18,238 bases of DNA from Candidatus Omnitrophota bacterium (GTDB taxonomy: Bacteria; Omnitrophota; Gorgyraeia; Gygaellales; Profunditerraquicolaceae). The position numbers were made by a program, and so were the translations under genes. Under the pieces are notes generated by a model, which ran no database searches, had not been told where the DNA came from, and saw only the letters and a program-made list of their open reading frames with translations. The DNA is taken from contig JAQTRM010000022.1 in the NCBI GenBank assembly GCA_028711825.1, positions 1,655 through 19,892 on the forward strand, written 5' to 3'. Shown piece after piece: positions 6,502-13,396 of this stretch (position 1 is the stretch's first letter; each line of letters begins with the position of its first letter).

Positions 6502-7140
6502 TTACAGGATTTTCCGCAGGTATTTTATCCCGGAAAAGATCTTAAAAGGCCTCTCTTCCCTGATTTCCGCCTTTCTTCCCGAGCCGCTGGTTACAATAAC
6601 GGTATCTATCCCGGCGCGCCGTCCGGCTTGGGCGTCAATCGACATATCGCCGATATACAAAGCCTCGGATTTCTTGAGCTTGAAGCGCTTAACGATCTGA
6701 TTAAGCATGTCCGGGTGAGGCTTACCGCGCCCGGCTTGATCCGCGCAAAGCACATAGTCAAAAAAAACTCCGATTTCAAGATGCTTTAATAAAATACGCG
6801 AGAACTTGCTCGGCCGGTTACTGGCGACCGCCAGTTTATAACCTTTTTTCTTCAGGCTACGCAAAATGACGCGCGCATAAGGATAAAGACGGGAATACTT
6901 AAGCAGGCTTATACGGTGGTGCCTGCGATACAAGTCTATGGCATACTTAAGTTTACGAGGAGAGACATAAGGCTTAAGCAGGTTTATATCACCCCAGCCT
7001 ACGAGGCGCCGCACGATCCCGGCGCTTCTTTCTTTCAAACCAAGGCTGCGGAATACATAGTTCAGGCTTTCGGCGATAGCGGCATAAGCATCGACCAAGG
7101 TTCCGTCCAGGTCGAAAATAACCAGTTTTTTATTTTCCAT
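6502..7140 (-). CDS. HAD-superfamily phosphatase, Gph/phosphoglycolate-phosphatase-like
   Basis: A 212-residue cytoplasmic hydrolase with motif I FDLDGT (Asp10 nucleophile, Asp12), a helical cap at about 20-85, motif II VASNRPS, and motif IV YIGDMSIDAQAGRRAG. The Lys of motif III is in GRGKPHP. This is the layout of Gph/PGP and related subfamily IA enzymes, which remove phosphate from 2-phosphoglycolate or other small phosphates. The substrate is not determinable from sequence. No Shine-Dalgarno site precedes the ATG; a terminator-like hairpin ends 10 bases upstream. It is unrelated in motif detail to the MtnX-like HAD elsewhere in the window. Confidence 0.8.
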   Translation of the reverse strand: MENKKLVIFDLDGTLVDAYAAIAESLNYVFRSLGLKERSAGIVRRLVGWGDINLLKPYVSPRKLKYAIDLYRRHHRISLLKYSRLYPYARVILRSLKKKGYKLAVASNRPSKFSRILLKHLEIGVFFDYVLCADQAGRGKPHPDMLNQIVKRFKLKKSEALYIGDMSIDAQAGRRAGIDTVIVTSGSGRKAEIREERPFKIFSGIKYLRKIL

Positions 7141-7174
7141 AATATAATTAAGGCAGGGTTATCGGACCCTGCCT
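7141..7174 (-). terminator. hairpin terminator after the secreted-protein gene
   Basis: A perfect 9-bp stem AGGCAGGGT/ACCCTGCCT (7151-7159/7166-7174) with a 6-base loop is followed on minus by TAATTATATT and then directly by the HAD start codon. The U-tract is imperfect. Its nearness to the next ATG resembles the arrangement at 3111-3142. Confidence 0.6.
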
Positions 7175-7248
7175 GTAGAATACCATTTTCAGATATTAAA
7201 AGTTTCAATGCGGTATTTCTTCCGCGGGGGAATAAGATTACTGCCGGG

Positions 7249-7770
7249 CTACTCCTGGATATCCTTCTGCGGGTCCGTCACACTTTCGACTGCCGGATCG
7301 GCAACAAACCCGCCCGAATCCAAAGACACGCTGCCGTCCGCCGCGTTCTCGGACGAAGAAACAGCGACTAAATCTTCCGGTTTATCCAAACTTATATTTT
7401 TAGCGATATTTACGTTATCGGAACCCGTAAGGTAATCTACGCTTAAGGCATCCTTAAGCTTAAGATCGTTGAATCCTTTAACATTTTCAAATACCGTATC
7501 CTGATCTACGGAAAGAACCATTTCTTTTTCCTGGTCTACTTCATAATCGAGATATTTCAGGGTAATGGTTCTATCATGTTCTTCAAGATCTGTAATTTCA
7601 CCCCAAACCCATTGCAGTTCTGCCCCGTTTTGCGCAACAGGCTTCTGGCTGGCGGTAATTACCACGGAATCGGGAATACTTTCTCCAGTATCCTCGGCAA
7701 AAACATTTTGCGCGGCCGTCAGCGTCAAAATAGCGATCCCGGCCAGAATAAAGAATCTCCTGCAAGCCAT
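7249..7770 (-). CDS. secreted protein of unknown function
   Basis: A 173-residue protein with a Sec signal peptide (basic MACRR, hydrophobic stretch, cleavage after VFA at residue 25), so probably periplasmic. The mature part has one likely beta-rich domain beginning WVWGEITDLEEHDRTITLKYL, with alternating hydrophobic strands and many acidic residues, then a Ser/Asp-rich tail ending PQKDIQE. The first strands look like a small beta-barrel or SH3-like fold, an impression only. I recognise no family. The start is fixed by AAGGAGG five bases before ATG; an upstream in-frame ATG lacks such a site. The transcript comes from the promoter at 7797-7825, which carries a dyad repeat. Confidence 0.65.
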   Translation of the reverse strand: MACRRFFILAGIAILTLTAAQNVFAEDTGESIPDSVVITASQKPVAQNGAELQWVWGEITDLEEHDRTITLKYLDYEVDQEKEMVLSVDQDTVFENVKGFNDLKLKDALSVDYLTGSDNVNIAKNISLDKPEDLVAVSSSENAADGSVSLDSGGFVADPAVESVTDPQKDIQE

Positions 7771-7781
7771 CTTACCCTCCT

Positions 7782-7805
7782 TGATAATTCGACTTAAAAT
7801 TATCA
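7782..7805. promoter_or_regulatory. dyad repeat overlapping the promoter, candidate operator
   Basis: TGATAATT and AATTATCA (7782-7789, 7798-7805) form a perfect 8-bp inverted repeat with an 8-base spacer. It spans the -10 box and the predicted start of transcription of the secreted-protein gene, the position expected of a repressor site. The regulator is unknown. Confidence 0.5.
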
Positions 7806-7825
7806 TAACTCCGCCCGGTTGTCAA
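7797..7825 (-). promoter_or_regulatory. sigma70-type promoter for the secreted-protein gene
   Basis: TTGACA (7825-7820), 17 bp, TAATTT (7802-7797); TATGAT just upstream is an alternative -10. The predicted leader of about 20 nt contains the AAGGAGG ribosome site. The -35 overlaps the last codon or so of the permease gene. Confidence 0.65.
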
Positions 7826-7826
7826 G

Positions 7827-9218
7827 CTATCTGTAAAACGGCAGAAAAATCAGCGCCGCCATGACCATCACGGTAGTAACCAACCCCACGGTCAAGCCAA
7901 CCCAGATCCAATCCATAAAACTTATTTTGACGCGCTTATCTTTTTCCAGTATCCCGATCGCCACGATATTGGCGGTCGAGCCGATAAGGGTAATATTTCC
8001 GCCCAGGCAGCCCCCGAAGAGCAAAGCCCACCATAAAGACTTGAGGTCCACATTCAAAAGCTGAAAGCCCTGAATCACGGGAATAAAAGCCGCCACCAGC
8101 ACCACGTTATCAAGGACACTGGAACCGAAAGCGCTGATCCAAAGTATCACACAACTTAACAGTGTCATACTGCTTCCTACCGCCGAGAGAATACGCTGGG
8201 CGATAAAAACGGTCGCCCCGGTGTATTTCAACGTCCCGGCCTGCACGAACAAAAGAAGAAAAAAAAGCAGCGTCCACCACTCCACATCTTTTTCGATATA
8301 TTTCCTGGCTTTACGATGCTTCCAGATCATCACTATCCCGCTGAAAACCAAAGGCACCACTAAAAGAACGGTATTGGGAGGAAGCGACCAGGCTATCTCC
8401 ATACGGTGATGCAGAGAGATAAAAATCAGCATAATACCGAAAATCCACAAACTCAACTTAAGGTTTTTTTCCGGAGGCACGGAAATCAACTTGATCAATA
8501 TTTCGTTGGCGCCGAGTTTTTTCATCTGGTCGTCAAGAAATGCGATCTGTTTTCTATACCAGAACAAAAGGATAATAACGGTAACAAAAAGACACGCCAA
8601 AGCCATCGGAAAAGCCCGGGAGATGAAATCTTCAAAGGTGAGGCCGGACTTTGAAGCGATCAATATACCGATAGGGTTCCCCAGAACGGTCGCCGCCGAA
8701 CCGATATTGGTCGCCAGCACCGAGATCACCACGAAAGGGATCGGATTGACTTCAAAGTAATCGCAAATCTCCAGGATCGCCGCCACCATAAAAACAATCG
8801 AAGTCACCTCGTCAACCGTACAGGCAAGCAGGGCCGAAAAAAAAGCGATAAATAAAACGAATTTTATCCCGGTCAATCTTGGTATCCGCAGGATGAGGCT
8901 AACAATCCAGGCAAAGACCCCGGAATCCTTGAGCAGCCCGATGATAACCATCATCCCCACCAGGAAAAGAATTACCTCAAGAGAGGAAAATTCCAGGACA
9001 TGATCCAGGTCGATTGTCCGGGTCATTAACAACAGAGAGGTGCCGATAAAAGCGAAACTAAGGCGGAAATCCCAGAAGAAAAGAGTCCCAAGGATCGAGG
9101 CGGAAAAGATGCCTACCGAAAGCGCCTGATGGGGTTCCATTCCGGAAAATCTGGCGCAAGACCCCAGGGAGAAGGCCAGAAGGAACAGAGCGAACAGCTT
9201 TAAGGAAAGCTTCCTCAT
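7827..9218 (-). CDS. ArsB/NhaD/SLC13-type ion transporter
   Basis: A polytopic inner-membrane permease of 463 residues from the ion-transporter superfamily (ArsB, P-protein, NhaD, SLC13). About 11 hydrophobic segments are visible. The two half-repeats carry diagnostic loops: DEVTS and LGNPIGILIASKSGL in the first half, SSVLDNVVL and LGGNITLIGSTANIVA in the second. The substrate could be an anion, a dicarboxylate or Na+/H+, and the motifs do not decide. The N-terminus is odd: the first 21 residues look like a lipoprotein signal ending in LGSC before the first permease helix. Methionine 27 is an alternative start but lacks a ribosome site. It follows bioY by 66 bases. Confidence 0.8.
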   Translation of the reverse strand: MRKLSLKLFALFLLAFSLGSCARFSGMEPHQALSVGIFSASILGTLFFWDFRLSFAFIGTSLLLMTRTIDLDHVLEFSSLEVILFLVGMMVIIGLLKDSGVFAWIVSLILRIPRLTGIKFVLFIAFFSALLACTVDEVTSIVFMVAAILEICDYFEVNPIPFVVISVLATNIGSAATVLGNPIGILIASKSGLTFEDFISRAFPMALACLFVTVIILLFWYRKQIAFLDDQMKKLGANEILIKLISVPPEKNLKLSLWIFGIMLIFISLHHRMEIAWSLPPNTVLLVVPLVFSGIVMIWKHRKARKYIEKDVEWWTLLFFLLLFVQAGTLKYTGATVFIAQRILSAVGSSMTLLSCVILWISAFGSSVLDNVVLVAAFIPVIQGFQLLNVDLKSLWWALLFGGCLGGNITLIGSTANIVAIGILEKDKRVKISFMDWIWVGLTVGLVTTVMVMAALIFLPFYR

Positions 9219-9252
9219 GTTATCATATCCCGCCTGACAAAATTCACGGAAA

Positions 9253-9274
9253 CCCGAACCGGATGGTTCTCGGG
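9253..9274 (-). terminator. possible terminator after bioY
   Basis: The minus strand reads CCCG-AG-AACC, loop ATCC, GGTT-CGGG, then TTTCCGTGAATTTTG. The stem is 8 bp with a bulge and the T-tract is broken, so some read-through into the permease gene is plausible. Confidence 0.4.
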
Positions 9275-9284
9275 CGGACCGTGA

Positions 9285-9854
9285 TTAATAAAGCGCGGAT
9301 TTAAAACGCGCCTGTGTCTTACGGTAAACCACTGCTGCCAATGCGACTTTCAACATGTCGCCGGCGGCAAACGGAACAAAACCCAAAAGGAAAGCCTGCC
9401 TCACAGACAAAACACCGGTAATTTTCAACCAAAGCGTCCCGCTGAATAAGATGACAAAATCAGCCGCCAGCAATTTAAGAAAAACCGGGAGAAATCCTTC
9501 CTTCTCCCCTTTTAAAAGACTGCCTGCTAAAAAAGCGGCCGGGACAAAACCGGCAAGATAGCCTCCGGTAACTCCCCAGAAATAAAGAGATCCGCTCCCC
9601 AACCCTGTAAAAACCTGCTGGCCGCAAAGCCCCAGAAATAAATATGCCGACTGCGTGGACACACCCCATTTCTTTCCCAGAAGCGCTCCTGAAAGCAAAA
9701 CAAAAAAAGTCTGCAAGGTAAGAGGAACCGGAGTAAAAGGCAACGGCAGACGTACAAAAGCCGATAAAGCGGTCAGGACAACAAATACACCCGCCGCCAG
9801 ATAACGGCAGATACGCTTATCCCCGACCAATTCCCTCCTGACGATAGTTTCCAT
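9285..9854 (-). CDS. bioY: biotin transporter BioY (ECF S-component)
   Basis: A 189-residue membrane protein with six hydrophobic segments and the BioY signatures PFTPVPLTLQTFFVLLSGALLG and TGGYLAGF, plus FAAGDMLK near the C-terminus. BioY binds biotin and moves it across the inner membrane, alone or with the ECF ATPases and BioN; those partners are not in the window. The ATG at 9854 is preceded by GAAGGGAG, five bases away, and gives the usual BioY length; an upstream ATG nine codons earlier covers the ribosome site and was rejected. I see no BirA or BioR operator in the 130 bases upstream, although GCGGAA/TTCCGC repeats are present there. Confidence 0.92.
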   Translation of the reverse strand: METIVRRELVGDKRICRYLAAGVFVVLTALSAFVRLPLPFTPVPLTLQTFFVLLSGALLGKKWGVSTQSAYLFLGLCGQQVFTGLGSGSLYFWGVTGGYLAGFVPAAFLAGSLLKGEKEGFLPVFLKLLAADFVILFSGTLWLKITGVLSVRQAFLLGFVPFAAGDMLKVALAAVVYRKTQARFKSALY

Positions 9855-9986
9855 TTTTCTCCCTTCTAATAAAAATTTCACGGTACGGACAGAAGCGGAA
9901 CCCGGAACAGATTGTCTTTCCGCCGTAAAAAGGGCGCTTTTGTTTTTATCAAGATACGCTAAAAACGCCGCTCCTCGACAAACAAA

Positions 9987-10211
9987 TTATTCTTTAGCAA
10001 TCGCTAAAGTAATCACTCCCGCCAGAATCAGGAACAAACCGATTCCGCCCTGGATAATCATCAACAGCGAACCCCAAAATTTCAGGATCGCCCAAACGCC
10101 CAGGACTAAAAAAACCAACCCTAAAACAACCTTAAAAAGCATGCCCAATGTTTTTTTCGAATCGCAGCATTTCTTTTCCGTTCCGCAGCATTTCTTTTCT
10201 TCCGCCGCCAT
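9987..10211 (-). CDS. small two-helix membrane protein with paired cysteines
   Basis: A 74-residue protein with a short hydrophilic N-terminus containing EKKCCGTEKKCCDSKK, two double-Cys motifs seven residues apart (8-9 and 15-16). Two membrane segments follow (about 24-42 and 49-70), the second Gly-rich. No family recognised. The Cys pairs could bind metal or be palmitoylation-like or redox sites; none is shown. The start is supported by an excellent AGGAGG six to seven bases before ATG. The gene follows the LpxL-like acyltransferase by 53 bases, so co-transcription is possible. Confidence 0.7.
   Translation of the reverse strand: MAAEEKKCCGTEKKCCDSKKTLGMLFKVVLGLVFLVLGVWAILKFWGSLLMIIQGGIGLFLILAGVITLAIAKE
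9992..10009 (-). terminator. possible terminator overlapping the small membrane gene stop
   Basis: CTTTAGC-GATT-GCTAAAG (7-bp stem, 4-base loop) covers the last codons of the gene and is followed by AATAATTTGTTTG on minus. The T-tract is weak. Confidence 0.4.
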
Positions 10212-10235
10212 CTCGACACCTCCTTTAGATAAGCC

Positions 10236-10252
10236 GCCGCAGAGCCTGCGGC
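10236..10252. other. intercistronic hairpin
   Basis: GCCGCAG/CTGCGGC (10236-10242, 10246-10252) with a 3-base loop lies between the acyltransferase stop and the small membrane protein's ribosome site. No T-run follows, so it looks like an mRNA-stabilising stem rather than a terminator. Confidence 0.4.
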
Positions 10253-10264
10253 AATACCTGTTCT

Positions 10265-11185
10265 CTACTTACTATGCGCCGGCCTGCTTTTCCACCGGCG
10301 ATGGATCCACCCCCATTCCGCGGGGTATTTCCGGATATATGATTCAATTATCCGCGTAAGGTTTTGAATATTCACCTGGACCGTGTCGCGATGATCCTGC
10401 CCCTCGACAAGCTCCAGCTCTTTTTCGAAAACAATCTTATGGCGGTCATCCTGCTGGCGAATAATAAAACAAGGAATTAAAGCGGCTTTCGTCCGCTGGG
10501 CCAGAATTACCGGCCCGGTAGCGGTAGCCGCCTTTTCACCGAAAAAATCCACGAAGATGCCGCCGGTCCCGAAATTCTGATCGATGGGAATAAAAATCAA
10601 TTCATTATCGCGCAATGCCCCGATCGTATTATTCACGCAGACATTCCGCGGCTGGCTGTAAATAGTCTTGACGCCGAATTTTTCCCTTTTCTCAAAAAAG
10701 ATCTTTTCCATGCGGGCGTCATGCATCGGTTTCATGATCCCGCCGACTTTATAACCTTCGACCGCCATCCTTCCTAAAAGCAGGGGGAAATTACCGAAAT
10801 GCGCACTGACCAGGATAACGCCGCGCCCACGCTCCAGAGCCCGGTCCAGATTTTCTTTCCCTTCAAGCTTAGCCCTGTCTTTTAAGGCGTAAGGCTTATC
10901 GAAAAAAAACATCAGCTCCACCGCGCTTTTAGCCATATAAATAAAACAATTCCTGGCTATTTTTTCAAGCTCACGGTCGGATTTCTCTTTGCCGAAAGCA
11001 ACCCTCAGGCTGTTTAAAGCCACATTTTTATGCTTCCGGGCAAAGACATACGCCAATTTAGCGATATTCTCGGCGAAGGCATAAAGGCAGCCCGAAGGGA
11101 TTACCTTGACGATAAGAGAACATATACTGATGCCCAGCCAGGCGGCCAGGCGGCTGAAAGATTTACGAATTTTTTTAGAGTCCAT
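10265..11185 (-). CDS. LpxL/HtrB-like lysophospholipid acyltransferase
   Basis: A 306-residue membrane-anchored acyltransferase of the LpxL/WaaM family, which adds secondary acyl chains to lipid A or a related lipid at the inner membrane. An N-terminal hydrophobic anchor spans about 16-36. The catalytic block reads SAHFGNFP with His129, followed later by DQNFGTGGIFVDFFG and TGPVILAQRT, all typical. The usual HxxxxD/E acid is Pro134 here, a variation at a residue considered catalytic in LpxL and LpxM. The length matches the family. Its own promoter (11200-11227) leaves only about seven bases before ATG. The acceptor cannot be named, since no lipid A gene is in the window. Confidence 0.8.
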   Translation of the reverse strand: MDSKKIRKSFSRLAAWLGISICSLIVKVIPSGCLYAFAENIAKLAYVFARKHKNVALNSLRVAFGKEKSDRELEKIARNCFIYMAKSAVELMFFFDKPYALKDRAKLEGKENLDRALERGRGVILVSAHFGNFPLLLGRMAVEGYKVGGIMKPMHDARMEKIFFEKREKFGVKTIYSQPRNVCVNNTIGALRDNELIFIPIDQNFGTGGIFVDFFGEKAATATGPVILAQRTKAALIPCFIIRQQDDRHKIVFEKELELVEGQDHRDTVQVNIQNLTRIIESYIRKYPAEWGWIHRRWKSRPAHSK

Positions 11186-11199
11186 TTTTATACCAGAAA

Positions 11200-11227
11200 A
11201 TTATAACAAACTGCGGGTTAATTGCAA
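11200..11227 (-). promoter_or_regulatory. sigma70-type promoter for the acyltransferase gene
   Basis: TTGCAA (11227-11222), 16 bp, TATAAT (11205-11200): a consensus -10 in the 48-base gap after the kinase stop codon. The predicted leader is only about 8 nt and has no Shine-Dalgarno site. Confidence 0.55.
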
Positions 11228-11233
11228 GAAAAT

Positions 11234-11719
11234 TCAAAGTTTATAGCCAATTTTACGTAAAAGGCTTTTACGCCATGATACATCCGATTCATCCTCAATC
11301 CCTTTAGGGGAAACTCCGTCAATTACCCCCAGGATACCACCCCCCGCCTGTCCGCGGGCCACGATCACCTCAGCAGGATTAGCGGTAGCGCAATATATAT
11401 TGCAGACCTCGGGGATATTTTTAACGGCGTTTAAAACATTAATGGGATAAGCCTGCTCCAGAAAAACAATAAAACTGTGACCACAGGCAAGTTTAAGGAT
11501 ATTCTTGCGCGCCAGGTCCACCAGGGCAGGATCATTCCCTTCGCTCCTGACTTTACAGGCCCCGGAAGCTTCCGAAAAAGCGATCCCGAATTTTATCCCG
11601 GGAACACTGCCGACCAACGTTTCATAAAGATCTTCTACGGTCTTGATGAAATGACTTTGTCCGAGGATAAAATTCATTTCCTGCGGTTTTTCAATCTTCA
11701 CCGCCTCTAATTCCAGCAT
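11234..11719 (-). CDS. adenosine-specific kinase (PF04008-type)
   Basis: A 161-residue cytoplasmic protein that matches the adenosine-specific kinase family typified by archaeal PAE2307. Conserved stretches are FGIAFSEASG at about 45-54, the Gly/His-rich LACGHSFIVFL, NIYCATANPAEVIVA, and GGGILGVIDGVSPKGIE. The family is mostly archaeal, with scattered bacteria, and is unrelated to ribokinase-type adenosine kinase. The proposed reaction is ATP-dependent phosphorylation of adenosine, though evidence for it in the family is, as far as I know, thin. The ATG is preceded by GAGGAGA; the gene starts 13 bases after the PIG-L stop, so it is in the same operon. A longer reading frame upstream overlaps PIG-L and was rejected. 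Confidence 0.85.
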   Translation of the reverse strand: MLELEAVKIEKPQEMNFILGQSHFIKTVEDLYETLVGSVPGIKFGIAFSEASGACKVRSEGNDPALVDLARKNILKLACGHSFIVFLEQAYPINVLNAVKNIPEVCNIYCATANPAEVIVARGQAGGGILGVIDGVSPKGIEDESDVSWRKSLLRKIGYKL

Positions 11720-11732
11720 CTTTCTTCTCTCC

Positions 11733-13139
11733 TCATTTAATCTCGATCTTCCGGAACGCCGTAACATCCTCAGGCATAGAACCGTGATAGGACTTAAGCG
11801 CGGTAAGGACATAATCCGGCCGCCCCAACAGCGTAAGAGGAATTTTGAGAATCAGATATTTTCTGTCAAAATTCACCTGAACCCCGTGCCCGGGCAGCAA
11901 TTCTTTGCCGTTAAAAACCTTGCAACTCCTGCCCTTGGTAAAGATACGGATCTTGGGCATCTGGGAAAAAGGCGTTCCTTGCCGGTACCCGAAGACATAA
12001 AACAGAACTTTAAACCTGCCGCGCGACCTTCTGGGCTTATCCAGGCGCACCACAAAATAGTCATCCGTTACCGCGTATCTGGCGAACCCTTCATGCGCGG
12101 TTATCCCGGGCTGCTCGGGATATTCCGGATATTCCAATTCCCTGAACATCGCCGAAGATACGGAGTAAACAATATCCCGGTCGGCGGAAGCCGGCTGGGC
12201 CTTCAACCTTAACCCGGGGAAACTGCCGAAAAATTCATTCTTCCTGGCGAAAGCCAAAAGATAAAAAGCGCTGGTCTGGGTCTGACTCCGGTAAAAAAGT
12301 ATAGCCCGGTGTTTTTTATCCAACTCCTCCGGGGATAAATCGCTGCGCAGCCAGTTAAACCCGGAATCGGTAAATTTCTCCGGGGGATATAACTCCAGCT
12401 CCGGATGATAATGCCGCGGTTTAGGCCAGCCCACGCAATGTACCAGATAAGGATAAACTTTCGGCCGCGGAATAATGCCTTCCAGGTCGCTCAAGGCTAC
12501 CTGAAGAAATAAATAATAAGTTTTATGATCGACATTGACATCCGCAGGATGAGAAACAAATATCCTGTCCGGGCGGTAGTCCAGTAGCTGCTCCTTTAAA
12601 TCCTCCAGGATATTCTGTCCAATATATTCTGCGCCATAAGAAGGATTGTCTTTGTAAGGAACCTTGGATATCCGGGTAAGACGGTCGCGAAAAGGCTTGC
12701 CGGGCTGCCAATATTTACAAAAAATTTCGAAGGTGCCGTAGTCCGGATAGCCCAAAAATACCAGATCTTTCTCGGATAACCCCAAAAATTCCATTGCCCG
12801 GGTCGCCTCCGCCTGCCGCACCTTCCCCAAATGTATAAACTCCCCGGTACGAATAGTCAATCTCTTCTCGTAAACGATAAATGCCAGCTCGTTGTGGTCG
12901 CCATTGGTAAGATAAACAATCTTTACCCGGGCCCCGGCCGCAAGGGCTTTCTGGATAATGCCGGCGCAGGCGATCGCTTCATCATCCGGATGCGGCGCCA
13001 GGATTAATATCTTTTCATTTTTCTTAAACGGCTCCAGCTCTTTAGAAGGAAGATGACCTACCAATGCATGACGCGGGATACCGGAGCAGCCGCAGGAAAA
13101 CAGGAGCAAAACCAGGATTAAAATCCTTATTTTTAACAT
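11733..13139 (-). CDS. PIG-L family deacetylase, lipoprotein
   Basis: A 468-residue exported protein with a hydrophobic N-terminus ending near LFSCGC, where Cys16 or Cys18 is the likely lipidation site. It has an N-terminal LmbE/PIG-L domain (about 43-260). The zinc motif is APHPDDE at 48-54 (His50, Asp53), and the second metal and catalytic motif is SHPADVNVDH. Such enzymes hydrolyse N-acetyl groups from GlcNAc-containing lipids or small glycoconjugates. A C-terminal region of about 200 residues looks beta-rich (repeated strands such as YFVVRLDKPRRSRGRFKVLFYV), perhaps a carbohydrate-binding or DOMON-like sandwich; this is an inference. The promoter at 13146-13174 predicts a leaderless message. 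Confidence 0.82.
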   Translation of the reverse strand: MLKIRILILVLLLFSCGCSGIPRHALVGHLPSKELEPFKKNEKILILAPHPDDEAIACAGIIQKALAAGARVKIVYLTNGDHNELAFIVYEKRLTIRTGEFIHLGKVRQAEATRAMEFLGLSEKDLVFLGYPDYGTFEIFCKYWQPGKPFRDRLTRISKVPYKDNPSYGAEYIGQNILEDLKEQLLDYRPDRIFVSHPADVNVDHKTYYLFLQVALSDLEGIIPRPKVYPYLVHCVGWPKPRHYHPELELYPPEKFTDSGFNWLRSDLSPEELDKKHRAILFYRSQTQTSAFYLLAFARKNEFFGSFPGLRLKAQPASADRDIVYSVSSAMFRELEYPEYPEQPGITAHEGFARYAVTDDYFVVRLDKPRRSRGRFKVLFYVFGYRQGTPFSQMPKIRIFTKGRSCKVFNGKELLPGHGVQVNFDRKYLILKIPLTLLGRPDYVLTALKSYHGSMPEDVTAFRKIEIK

Positions 13140-13145
13140 GGTTGT

Positions 13146-13174
13146 ATTCTACCATTAAGTTCATCTTTTATCGA
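13146..13174 (-). promoter_or_regulatory. promoter for PIG-L, predicted leaderless
   Basis: TCGATA (13174-13169), 17 bp, TAGAAT (13151-13146), then six bases to ATG at 13139. Predicted +1 is the A of the start codon. There is no Shine-Dalgarno site. Confidence 0.5.
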
Positions 13175-13183
13175 GAAAATTTT

Positions 13184-13211
13184 CAGCTCTCAATTTTCAG
13201 CTATCAGCTGT
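13184..13211. repeat. CAGCT-rich short repeat tract (second copy)
   Basis: CAGCT occurs three times (13184, 13198 and 13205, the last reading CAGCTG) in an A/T-rich stretch, like the tract at 3211-3250. Both are in intergenic DNA. Confidence 0.45.
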
Positions 13212-13222
13212 CGGCAAACCAA

Positions 13223-13290
13223 AAAATAAAGGGGACGGTTCTATTTTTCTGGTAAAACAAGGTTAAAAATAGAATCGTCCCCTTTATTTT
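13223..13290. repeat. 68-bp near-perfect inverted repeat with GGGGACGGTTCT core
   Basis: Two 26-base arms (13223-13248 and 13265-13290) are inverted copies with a single difference, a G:T wobble if transcribed. A 16-base loop separates them. Each arm carries AAAGGGGACG followed by a TTCT-type core. It sits between two divergently transcribed genes, so it does not serve as a terminator for either. From memory, GGGGACGGTTCT-type palindromes recur in many bacterial genomes with REP-associated tyrosine transposases; no transposase is present here. Confidence 0.7.
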
Positions 13291-13309
13291 AGATTTTGAA
13301 TTAATTACC

Positions 13310-13335
13310 AGTTATGAATTGTCCTCTTCATAACT
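13310..13335. repeat. 9-bp dyad upstream of the CDF gene
   Basis: AGTTATGAA (13310-13318) and TTCATAACT (13327-13335) form a perfect inverted repeat with an 8-base spacer, about 60 bases upstream of the CDF -35 box. It may be an activator site or part of the neighbouring palindromic element. Confidence 0.4.
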
Positions 13336-13396
13336 ATTTGTATTTTTAACAGTTATAGAGCAACAGGGTGTCCTTTGAAGTGAAGGCTGAACGATG

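Noticed and set aside
9855..9986. Biotin operator or riboswitch upstream of bioY
   Set aside because: No BirA- or BioR-type palindrome is visible; only weak GCGGAA/TTCCGC repeats. No biotin riboswitch class is known to me.
9940..10359. 139-codon ORF on + opposite the small membrane protein and acyltransferase end
   Set aside because: Antisense shadow; the minus-strand genes have good ribosome sites and family motifs.
11720..11812. N-terminal extension of the adenosine-specific kinase
   Set aside because: Overlaps the end of PIG-L in another frame; the family begins near MLELE and a GAGGAGA site precedes that ATG.
11784..12212. 142-codon ORF on + inside the PIG-L gene
   Set aside because: Antisense to the C-terminal domain of a well-supported gene, with no supporting signals.
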